Shown: in pieces, positions 35,554 through 43,560 of the stretch
Layout of the letters: every line of letters begins with the position of its first letter
How positions within the stretch are numbered: position 1 is the stretch's first letter
From: Olleya namhaensis
GTDB lineage: Bacteria > Bacteroidota > Bacteroidia > Flavobacteriales > Flavobacteriaceae
Direction: 5' to 3'
DNA length: 64,000 nt
Assembly: GCF_900114005.1 (NCBI RefSeq)
Contig: NZ_FORM01000010.1
Span: forward strand, 1 to 64,000
The notes under the pieces: generated by a model
Told to the model about the DNA's origin: nothing
Seen by the model: the letters and a program-made list of their open reading frames with translations, nothing else
Database searches by the model: none
Made by a program: the position numbers and the translations under genes

Positions 35554-36483
35554 ATGAAGAAATTACAGATTCATTTGTTGTTAATGTTAGTTTTTTGCGC
35601 TTGTAGCAGTGATGAGCAATCAGTGTCTACTGATACGATGTCGCAGCCGACATTAGTTAATGATAATGAGCCTGAAGATACTGATTCAGACGTCGATGCT
35701 ACAACCTATGCAGACATCAATTTTACTAACTGGAAAGTAACCTTACCTATAGATGAAAACAATAATGGGAGTCCGGATGAATACCAACCGTCTCAATTAG
35801 TCAATTTTGGATACCAAACTTTAGCACCTGTAATGCCTTATATGTATGATGACGAATCTGATGCGTCATTAATGTTTTATACATTTCCAGATATTTCAAC
35901 ATCAAATAGCTCTTTTTCAAGAACCGAATTAAGAGAGCTTATTAATCCTGATAGTTCTAGTGATAATTGGACGTTGCTGGAAGGAGGAGAAATGGTAGGG
36001 CGTTTAAAAGTCACGTCTGTATCAGAAAACACACAATCTAGTGATGATTATCATAAAGTAATAGTCATGCAAATTCATGGTGTTATTTCTCCGGAAGATA
36101 TGAGTGTTCATGGTTTTTCATCCAATAATGGCCCGCCTTTAATTAAAATTTATTGGAAAGATGGTTATGTTTGGTCCCATAAAAAATCACTAATAGATGA
36201 AGCCACTTCTGGTGATGATTTGTTAGAAACATCAAATAATACGTGGGCAGATATTAAAGTAAATTTAGGTTACGTGGGTAATGATGCTTTTGATTTTAGA
36301 ATTACAGCAAGTGATGCTAAAATTGTGGTTCAATTAAATACAAATACACCTCATATCTATGAAGATATTAGTTTAGACAAATGGCCTTATCAAAACTACT
36401 TTAAAGCAGGTAATTATTTAACAACTACAGATGCAGATGCATTTTCTTATGTTAAATACTACAATTTAAATGTCACACATTAA
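35554..36483 (+). CDS. Polysaccharide lyase family 7 alginate lyase (lipoprotein)
   Basis: 309 residues. A lipoprotein signal peptide ends around VFCAC, followed by an acidic serine/aspartate linker, which suggests surface or periplasmic anchoring. The PL7 jelly roll shows its three signature strands: RTELRE (arginine of the active site), QIHG (histidine; QIH is associated with guluronate-containing substrates) and YFKAGNY (catalytic tyrosine). It beta-eliminates alginate to unsaturated oligomers. It is the first gene of unit A and carries the operator in its promoter. Confidence 0.93.
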   Translation: MKKLQIHLLLMLVFCACSSDEQSVSTDTMSQPTLVNDNEPEDTDSDVDATTYADINFTNWKVTLPIDENNNGSPDEYQPSQLVNFGYQTLAPVMPYMYDDESDASLMFYTFPDISTSNSSFSRTELRELINPDSSSDNWTLLEGGEMVGRLKVTSVSENTQSSDDYHKVIVMQIHGVISPEDMSVHGFSSNNGPPLIKIYWKDGYVWSHKKSLIDEATSGDDLLETSNNTWADIKVNLGYVGNDAFDFRITASDAKIVVQLNTNTPHIYEDISLDKWPYQNYFKAGNYLTTTDADAFSYVKYYNLNVTH

Positions 36484-36497
36484 GCTATAAAAATTTA

Positions 36498-36524
36498 AGG
36501 CCTTTTAATACAAAAGGCTTTTTT
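36498..36524 (+). terminator. Hairpin with T-run between the PL7 and PL6 genes
   Basis: GCCTTTT pairs with AAAAGGC over a 5-base loop and is followed by six T. An overlapping alternative stem, AATACAAAA with TTTTGTATT (36507-36529), would exclude it. Since PL6 has no visible promoter of its own, this is probably a partial terminator or 3'-end stabiliser. Confidence 0.65.
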
Positions 36525-36562
36525 GTATTAAAAATAAATAACAACGCATTAATTATTCTTTT

Positions 36563-38869
36563 ATGAAAAAAATAGTATCCATTGTAATCTTATCCCTGTT
36601 ACTAGTTGCTTGTGGTAAAACAGAAATTGCTAGTTTAAACACCGTCTCTAATATAGAAGAGCTAAACACAGCTATAAAAGATGCTAAGCCAGGAGATAAT
36701 ATTGTTTTAGCAAACGGAACATACAAAGATTTTGAGATTAAGTTTACAGGAGAAGGAACAGAGGATAAGCCTATAACGCTAAAAGCTGAAACTGCTGGAA
36801 AAGTGTTTATAGAAGGAGAATCTAGTTTAGAAATTAGTGGAGATTATTTAGAGGTTAGTGGTTTGTTTTTTAGAAACGGACATTCTCCTAAAACCAATGT
36901 AATCGCATTTAGAACAAGTGCGAAGGACGTTGCAAATTACAGTAAAGTTACAAATTGTGTGATTTTAGATTTTAATAACTTAGAGCGCGATCAAGACAAC
37001 CTTTGGGTGCAGTTTTATGGAAAACATAACGAGTTAAGTAATTGTTATATCGCTGGAAAAACAAATGGTGGTCCAACGGTTAGAGTAGATTTAAAAGGAA
37101 ATCAAAGTATAAGAAACTTTCATAAAATTGTAAATAACCACTTCGGACCAAGACCACGTAAAGGTGGTGCTAGAGGAGAAACTATTCAATTAGGAAGTAG
37201 TTTTACATCTATGAGCCCAAGTAATACGACTATTGCTAACAACTTATTTGAAGAGTGTAATGGTGAAGTCGAAATTATTTCTAGTAAAACTAATTTCAAT
37301 ATTATTAAAAATAATGTGTTTTATAAAAGTGAAGGGTCTGTAGTTACACGTCACGGAAACTACGTTACTGTTGATGGTAATTATTTTATTGGAGATGGTG
37401 TAAACGACCAATATGGTGGTATTAGAATTATTAACACAGGACATTGGGTAATAAACAACTTGTTTTACAAAATCAAAGGGAAAAACTTTAGAAGTCCAAT
37501 TGCTATAATGAATGGAATTCCAAAATCACCATTAAACAGATACAACCAAGTTACAGATGTTGTAGTTGCTTACAATACGTTTGTAGATTCAGATTCGCCT
37601 TGGCAATTTGGAGTTGGTACTAATATCGCGCAAGCAGATGTATTGCCAAAGTCAGAAATTAGATCTGCAAGACCGTTAAGAACAGAGGTTGTAAATAATG
37701 TAATTTATAATTCTGTTGGTGATGCAAACCCAATTATAGAGCATGATAAAGCGGATGGTGTTACTTTTAAAAGTAATATTATTTACAATAACGGCGTTAA
37801 AATTGAAAACAGTCATGGTTTAATTTCTAAAGAATTAACGTTAACAGATATCGGTACAGATCTTTCTGTTCCAACGTCTGGATATGATGATGTAGAAATT
37901 TATAATGGTTTTGATTTTAAAACAATAACGGAAGATTTATTAGGAAATTCAAGAAGTAAATCAAATCAAATTGGAGCAATAGTAAATTCAGGAAGTGTTA
38001 ATTTAGACCTTTTGGATAAATCAAAATATGGTACGGATTGGTATTCAAATGTAGTTGGCGCTAAAGATCCTACGACATATACGGTGGCTAATACTTCAGA
38101 ATTAGTAGCCAAACTTAAAGCTGCAGAAAGTGGTGATATTATAGCTTTAACTGATGGTGTTTTTAATATTTCAGAATCTTTAGTTGTTGACAAAACAATC
38201 ACAATTCAATCTAAAGGAAATTCTGAAATTATATTTGAAGGAGCAGCTAATACACCAGCATTCTCTTTAAATCCTTACGGAAAATTAACTCTAAAAAACA
38301 TCAAATTAAAAGGTAATGGTTCTAATTATGCGTTTGCTAGTTTAAAAGAAAACATGTCTAATCATTTTGGTTTAGAAGTTGTGGATTCTGAAATCAGCAA
38401 TTTTAATTATGCTTTAAGGGTTTATAAGCAAGCCTATTCTGAAGAAATCACTTTCAAAAACACAGCTATTTCAAACTGTGAAAATGGTATCGAATTATCT
38501 GAAGAAACCAACGACAGAGGAGATTACAATACAGAGTATTTAACTATTAATAACTGTAATTTTGATAATGTAAAACAAAATGTTGTCGATTATTATAGAG
38601 GTGGTTATGACGAGTCTACCATTGGAGGGAATCTTTTAATCACAAATAGCACTTTTACTAATTGTGGTGCAAAAGAGAAAAACAAAAGATTACTAAACCA
38701 TAACGGAATTGTAAATGTGAACATTAACAATAACACATTTAAAAACAATAATGTAAAGTTTGTTTCTATTCTTTGGGGGGCAAAAAATAATGTAGAATCA
38801 GAAAACACAGTAACTAATTCAGGACAGATTAAGACTGAAGAAAATTTAGTTATGACATTAATGTATTAA
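36563..38869 (+). CDS. Polysaccharide lyase family 6 (two-domain alginate lyase, lipoprotein)
   Basis: 768 residues. A lipoprotein signal (LLVACG) precedes an N-terminal parallel beta-helix of the chondroitinase B/PL6 type (about residues 25-500). That helix carries the calcium/active-site stretch HFGPRPRKGGARGETIQLG and the likely catalytic lysine and arginine in EIISSKTN and VVTRHGN. From about residue 505 a second beta-helix begins (TYTVANTSELVAKLKAA). This layout matches two-domain PL6 enzymes such as the AlyGC type, which act exolytically on guluronate-rich alginate. Specificity here is inference. Confidence 0.92.
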   Translation: MKKIVSIVILSLLLVACGKTEIASLNTVSNIEELNTAIKDAKPGDNIVLANGTYKDFEIKFTGEGTEDKPITLKAETAGKVFIEGESSLEISGDYLEVSGLFFRNGHSPKTNVIAFRTSAKDVANYSKVTNCVILDFNNLERDQDNLWVQFYGKHNELSNCYIAGKTNGGPTVRVDLKGNQSIRNFHKIVNNHFGPRPRKGGARGETIQLGSSFTSMSPSNTTIANNLFEECNGEVEIISSKTNFNIIKNNVFYKSEGSVVTRHGNYVTVDGNYFIGDGVNDQYGGIRIINTGHWVINNLFYKIKGKNFRSPIAIMNGIPKSPLNRYNQVTDVVVAYNTFVDSDSPWQFGVGTNIAQADVLPKSEIRSARPLRTEVVNNVIYNSVGDANPIIEHDKADGVTFKSNIIYNNGVKIENSHGLISKELTLTDIGTDLSVPTSGYDDVEIYNGFDFKTITEDLLGNSRSKSNQIGAIVNSGSVNLDLLDKSKYGTDWYSNVVGAKDPTTYTVANTSELVAKLKAAESGDIIALTDGVFNISESLVVDKTITIQSKGNSEIIFEGAANTPAFSLNPYGKLTLKNIKLKGNGSNYAFASLKENMSNHFGLEVVDSEISNFNYALRVYKQAYSEEITFKNTAISNCENGIELSEETNDRGDYNTEYLTINNCNFDNVKQNVVDYYRGGYDESTIGGNLLITNSTFTNCGAKEKNKRLLNHNGIVNVNINNNTFKNNNVKFVSILWGAKNNVESENTVTNSGQIKTEENLVMTLMY

Positions 38870-38895
38870 TTCAATCACTTTAAATTTATTATTAG

Positions 38896-39915
38896 ATGAA
38901 GAAATCGCTATACACCTTCGTTATACTTTTAACGCTTATATCTTGTAAAGACGAAGCAAAAAAGACAGAAACAAAAGCTCAAGTTGAAACTGATGCACCA
39001 GTAAAATATCCAAGTGACGTTATTCCATTTATGGACCAGTGGAAAATCCTTTTAGGTGACGGAACCTATCAAGATAACTTAGTAGGCTTCCAGAAAGACG
39101 ATTTTTTTTATGTGGAAAACGATGGTAAAACGGATTGGGTAGTGTATAAAACACCAAATTCTGGTATTACATCAAGAACATCTAGTAATACTAGAACAGA
39201 GTTAGGTGAAAAAAAACATTGGATTCCTGAAGAAGGAGGTAAACTAACTGGAACATTAAAAGTGCAGCATGTGTCTACAACAGGGCATGCTAATGTTGCA
39301 TCGTCTTACTCGGTAGTTGTTGGGCAAATTCATAGCGACGAAGGTCATGAGAATGAACCCTTAAAAATCTTTTATAAAAAATTCCCGGGTCATACAAAAG
39401 GCTCTGTGTTTTGGAATTACGAAATCAATACGGAAGGTGATAACTCTGGAAGATTTGATTACTCAACGCCAGTTTGGGGTTATGATTTTTCAGTTAAAGG
39501 ATCTGATGAAACAACTAGTCCGGCAGAACCAAAAGATGGTATTGCTTTAGGTGAAGAGTTTAGCTACGAAGTAAATGTGCATAAAGGTATTATGTATCTA
39601 ACGTTTACAAGTAAAGGGCACGAAACTATAAAATTTACAAAAAGCTTAATTAAATCAGAATTTGCAACCAAAGCGCAAATTCCGCAACAAATTATTGATG
39701 TATATGCATCAAGAAGAGCGGTTGGCGTGGAACGAGAAATTGCTTATGCTGGCGAGATCAACTATTTTAAACAAGGCGCTTATAATCAGGCAAACGGAAA
39801 ATCTACAAAGTCTGAAACTTATGGTGGAGACATTGTAAAACAGTACGCAAACGGAAGTTATGCTGAGGTTTGGTTTAAAGAAGCAACAGTAGGCGCATCT
39901 ACAGAGCCTAAATAG
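38896..39915 (+). CDS. Polysaccharide lyase family 7 alginate lyase, second subtype (lipoprotein)
   Basis: 339 residues with a lipoprotein signal (LISCKDE). PL7 motifs differ from the first lyase: RTELGE, VVGQIHS and INYFKQGAYNQ. The last motif (YFKQGxYNQ) marks a different PL7 subfamily, often endolytic and guluronate-preferring. It follows PL6 by 26 bp and is in the same operon. The distinct subfamilies suggest division of labour rather than simple duplication. Confidence 0.92.
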   Translation: MKKSLYTFVILLTLISCKDEAKKTETKAQVETDAPVKYPSDVIPFMDQWKILLGDGTYQDNLVGFQKDDFFYVENDGKTDWVVYKTPNSGITSRTSSNTRTELGEKKHWIPEEGGKLTGTLKVQHVSTTGHANVASSYSVVVGQIHSDEGHENEPLKIFYKKFPGHTKGSVFWNYEINTEGDNSGRFDYSTPVWGYDFSVKGSDETTSPAEPKDGIALGEEFSYEVNVHKGIMYLTFTSKGHETIKFTKSLIKSEFATKAQIPQQIIDVYASRRAVGVEREIAYAGEINYFKQGAYNQANGKSTKSETYGGDIVKQYANGSYAEVWFKEATVGASTEPK

Positions 39916-39945
39916 AAACTGCATTGCACAATTTAGCATAATAAA

Positions 39946-39968
39946 TGTCTGGTTGGGTGCGGTTGAAG
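39946..39968. repeat. Short dispersed repeat of the CTGAGYGYAGTYGAAG family (degenerate)
   Basis: TGTCTGGTTGGGTGCGGTTGAAG lies 30 bp after the PL7 stop (read as TGTC, then TGGTTGGGTGCGGTTGAAG). It aligns with 45851-45873 and with the inner part of 6615-6632. Confidence 0.5.
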
Positions 39969-40093
39969 CAGCACTTTTTGAATCGCAAATGTGGTAATAA
40001 AATATTGACATGTCTATAATGGTAAATTAGTCGGACAATGCAGAGTTTGTAAAGGTGTTACATCTGAAAATTAAAAACAATAAGTATAAGCAG

Positions 40094-41977
40094 ATGAAAA
40101 AAGTTATATTCATAATGGGAGTCTCGGGGTGTGGAAAAAGCACAGTCGGGAAATTATTGGCTCAAGAATTAGATATTCCTTTTTTTGATGGAGACGATTT
40201 TCATCCAGAAGCTAACATAAAAAAAATGTCTAACGGACAACCTTTAAATGATGATGATAGACAAGGTTGGTTAGAAACACTAAATGATTTAGCTAAAAAG
40301 CAATTAACTGAAAATAGCTGCGTAATTGTATGTTCTGCTTTAAAGCAGAAATACAGAGATACTTTAAGTTTACATATTAAAACCGAAACAAAATGGGTGT
40401 ATTTGTCAGGGTCTTTTGATCAGATATTTGAAAGATTAAATAGTCGTGATAACCATTTTATGCCATCAGAGTTATTAAAGTCACAGTTTGATACATTGGA
40501 AGAACCAAAAGATGCTTTAAGAGTGGATATTGGCTTGACTCCAGAAAACATTATAAAAACGATAAAACACGAATTAATGAATACTTCGGAATTTGGATTA
40601 TTTGGTTTAGGTGTCATGGGTAAAAGCCTATGCCGAAATTTAGCTAACAACGGATTTAAAATAGCAATGTTTAATAGGCATGTTGATGGTGTTGAAGTTG
40701 ATGTAGCTAAAAATTTTAAAACTAACTATCCGGAATTATCTGAAGCATCTGCTTTTGATGATATTTCTGCTTTTGTAGCATCTTTACAAACACCTAGAAA
40801 AATAATGTTGATGGTGAATGCAGGAAAAACAATAGACTTTGTTATTGAAGATTTGTTACCTCATTTATCAAAAAACGATATTTTAATTGATGGCGGAAAT
40901 TCTAATTATTTAAAAACGAAAGAACGTTGTGATTATTTAAAAACGAAAGGCATTCATTTTATTGGTACCGGAGTTTCAGGAGGCGAAGAAGGGGCTTTAA
41001 AAGGACCATCGATAATGCCAAGTGGCGATTTAGATGCATACAATAATGTGAAGCCTTTTCTAGAAAAAATTTCGGCAAAGGATAAAAATAATTTGCCCTG
41101 TTGCACGTATGTTGGGCCGGAAGGTAGTGGTCATTTTATAAAAATGGTGCACAATGGTGTGGAGTATGTAGAAATGCAATTATTAGCAGAGGTTGTTACC
41201 ATTTTAGAAGCATCTGGTCAAAATTTAGATCAGATAGCGGATGTTTTAGACACTTGGAAAGCCACTGCAGATAGCTATTTGTTAGAAATCACTATAGATA
41301 TTCTTAGAAAAAAAGAAGGCAACGAATGGTTAGTAAAAAAGATATTAGATAAAGCAGGTAATAAAGGTACAGGAAACTGGACAACTATAGCTTCCGCGGA
41401 ACTTGGTGTACCAAGTACATTAATTGCTTCAGCTTTATTTGCTAGATATACGTCGTTTTATAAAGACGAACGTATTCAGTTAAATAATAATTTTAAAACT
41501 GAAACTACTTCAGATTTAAATCTGTCTACAACCGAAATTTTAGAAGCATATCAATTTGCTAGGATTATAAATCATTACCAGGGATTTAAGCTAATTAATG
41601 AAGCTTCAAATAAATTCTCATGGGATTTAAATTTAAGTGAAATTGCTAGAATCTGGACAAATGGTTGCATTATTAGATCAACGCTAATGGAAACATTAGT
41701 TGAGGTCTTTAAAGAAACAACAAACATTTTAACCAATCCAGAAGTTATTACTTCAATAAAAAAGTACAAGGCTTCTGCTAAAAAAGTGGTTTCGCAATGT
41801 GTACTAAATGATGTTACGGCATCTTGTTTATGTGAATCTATTCAATTTTTAAACGGAATAACTACTGTAAATTCTTCAGCAAATATAATCCAAGCACAGC
41901 GCGATTATTTTGGAGCGCATACTTACAAAAGAATTGATGATGATGGAGTCAAGAGCCATCATACCAATTGGAATTAA
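40094..41977 (+). CDS. Bifunctional gluconokinase / 6-phosphogluconate dehydrogenase (decarboxylating)
   Basis: 627 residues from the ATG at 40094. Residues 1-165 are a GntK gluconokinase: P-loop MGVSGCGKST, DGDDFHPEANIKKM and a closing IGLTPENIIKTI. Residues 167-627 are a full-length 6PGDH: NADP site LFGLGVMGKSL, DGGNSNY, the substrate loop GVSGGEEGALKGPSIMPSG, the catalytic lysine in GHFIKMVHNG, and the C-terminal RDYFGAHTYKR. One chain could thus turn gluconate into ribulose-5-phosphate, CO2 and NADPH. Neither step lies on the alginate-KDG route, although the gene is in unit A. The reason is unknown; NADPH supply for DEH reduction is one idea. Confidence 0.93.
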   Translation: MKKVIFIMGVSGCGKSTVGKLLAQELDIPFFDGDDFHPEANIKKMSNGQPLNDDDRQGWLETLNDLAKKQLTENSCVIVCSALKQKYRDTLSLHIKTETKWVYLSGSFDQIFERLNSRDNHFMPSELLKSQFDTLEEPKDALRVDIGLTPENIIKTIKHELMNTSEFGLFGLGVMGKSLCRNLANNGFKIAMFNRHVDGVEVDVAKNFKTNYPELSEASAFDDISAFVASLQTPRKIMLMVNAGKTIDFVIEDLLPHLSKNDILIDGGNSNYLKTKERCDYLKTKGIHFIGTGVSGGEEGALKGPSIMPSGDLDAYNNVKPFLEKISAKDKNNLPCCTYVGPEGSGHFIKMVHNGVEYVEMQLLAEVVTILEASGQNLDQIADVLDTWKATADSYLLEITIDILRKKEGNEWLVKKILDKAGNKGTGNWTTIASAELGVPSTLIASALFARYTSFYKDERIQLNNNFKTETTSDLNLSTTEILEAYQFARIINHYQGFKLINEASNKFSWDLNLSEIARIWTNGCIIRSTLMETLVEVFKETTNILTNPEVITSIKKYKASAKKVVSQCVLNDVTASCLCESIQFLNGITTVNSSANIIQAQRDYFGAHTYKRIDDDGVKSHHTNWN

Positions 41978-42014
41978 AAAACAAACTAACCAACCCTTAA
42001 ACTAACTACATATT

Positions 42015-43289
42015 ATGGATGCAACAACGCCAAATAAATCACTAATCAAAAAAATCATAGCACTAGTATTGGGCTTTGGTCCTGGAATTTTTGCAATAGG
42101 TTACACTATTGGAACAGGTAGTGTTACCTCTATGATTGTTGCGGGAAGTAAGTTTAATATGCAATTACTTTGGGTGTTATTATTAAGTTGCTTGTTTTCG
42201 GGTATTTTAATGTTTGCATATGGTAATTATGCTTTGTTAACAGGCGAAACTGCACTTTACGGATTTAAAAAACATTTTAAATATGGTAAAATATTAGCAA
42301 TTCTAATTATTGTAGGTATTACGTTTGGGCAATGGAACTCCTTAATGGGGATCTTGGGAATTTCTTCTAATATTATTTTTGAAATTTTATCCGTAAACTT
42401 TGAAGGCTTGGCTGCTTATAAATATGAAACCGTTTTAATTACAGCTATAGTGATTATCGTTACTTTTTACCTATTAATGTTAGTTGGTAAGTATACCTTC
42501 TTTGAAAAAATACTTGTGATTTTTGTAACCTTAATGGGGTTATCTTTTGTGTTATCTTTATGCTTTGTACAGCCGCTTCCATTGGATGTTGTAAAAGGGT
42601 TAATACCTACAATACCAGATGTTGTTGGTGGTAAAATGTTGGTTGCTGCTTTTGTTGGTACAACTATGGCTTCGGCTACATTTTTATCGCGCCCTCTTTT
42701 TGTGAAAGGTAAAGGATGGACAATTAAAAATTTAGATCAACAAAAAAAGGATGCTATTACTGCTGCAATTTTAATTTTTATAATTAGTGGTGTGATAATG
42801 GCTGTTGCTGCAGGTGCTTTGTTTTATCAAGGTAGAGAAGTAACACATGTCTTAGATATGGCAAATACTTTAGAGCCAGTTGCTGGTAAATGGGCTGTGA
42901 CAATCTTCTTTTTTGGGGCTTTAAGTGCAGGTTTATCTTCTATTTTTCCATGTTTGTTAATTGCACCATTATTAGTTGCAGATTATCAGTCTGGAGAATT
43001 AGATACCAATTCTCGTCAGTTTAGAATAATTACTGCTGTAGCATGTTTGGTAGCTTTAATAGGTCCAGCTTTTGGAGCTAATCCTATTGAGATTCAAATA
43101 CTGTCTCAAGTCTTTAATGTGTTTGTATTACCTCTAGTAATTATTGGAATTATAATGATGGTAAACAACAAAAAAATTATGAAGTCTTACAAGACAAGTC
43201 TTTTTGTAAACATTGGTTTGTTTGCGGCTTTACTTTTTTCTTTAGTGATTTCTTATAACGGTATTGTTGCACTAACAGAGTACTTTTAA
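42015..43289 (+). CDS. Nramp-like carrier lacking canonical metal-binding motifs
   Basis: 424 residues with 11-12 predicted membrane helices and an overall Nramp/LeuT-fold layout. In helix 1 the metal-binding DPGN of MntH/DMT1 is replaced: the aligned stretch reads AIGYTIGTGSVTSM. In helix 6 the MPH motif is replaced by MAS in GTTMASATFLSRP. A typical manganese/iron transporter needs these residues. The operon (alginate lyases and gluconokinase-6PGDH) suggests an organic acid such as gluconate or a uronate as cargo. That is inference; a divalent-ion role is not excluded. Confidence 0.82.
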   Translation: MDATTPNKSLIKKIIALVLGFGPGIFAIGYTIGTGSVTSMIVAGSKFNMQLLWVLLLSCLFSGILMFAYGNYALLTGETALYGFKKHFKYGKILAILIIVGITFGQWNSLMGILGISSNIIFEILSVNFEGLAAYKYETVLITAIVIIVTFYLLMLVGKYTFFEKILVIFVTLMGLSFVLSLCFVQPLPLDVVKGLIPTIPDVVGGKMLVAAFVGTTMASATFLSRPLFVKGKGWTIKNLDQQKKDAITAAILIFIISGVIMAVAAGALFYQGREVTHVLDMANTLEPVAGKWAVTIFFFGALSAGLSSIFPCLLIAPLLVADYQSGELDTNSRQFRIITAVACLVALIGPAFGANPIEIQILSQVFNVFVLPLVIIGIIMMVNNKKIMKSYKTSLFVNIGLFAALLFSLVISYNGIVALTEYF

Positions 43290-43377
43290 GATAACCAGTC
43301 TTTTGGGTTATTATCAAAATAGTATAGATTAGAGTTAAATGTGAATATGTTTTTTTTGGTTAACAGTAAAAACCTCG

Positions 43378-43408
43378 TATATTGGTAAACCAATTTGGTA
43401 AACCAATT
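43378..43408 (+). promoter_or_regulatory. Promoter -7 element with overlapping tandem GntR operator, copy B (PL17-kdgF)
   Basis: TTG at 43356-43358 and a near-consensus -7 TATATTGG (43378-43385) with 19-base spacing. Two TTGGTAAACCAAT-type units (43382-43394 and 43395-43408) again have a 13-bp period. Unlike copy A, the ATG is about 150 bp downstream, so the mRNA has a leader. The leader shows no obvious structure. Confidence 0.8.
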
Positions 43409-43560
43409 TTAATTAGTGATGTGATTTATCATAATAACTAAGTTAAAACACAAGGGTTTCTCTAGAATGATGTTAAGAGTATTTACAATTATAATTTTAA
43501 TGACATTGCTTTAAGCTAAGTCAACAATTAATAAATAGGAATTATTACTTATAACTAATT

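Noticed and set aside
40055-40093. GTG start extending the gluconokinase-6PGDH fusion
   Set aside because: The added 13 residues are lysine/asparagine-rich and precede the standard MKKVIFIMGVSG start.
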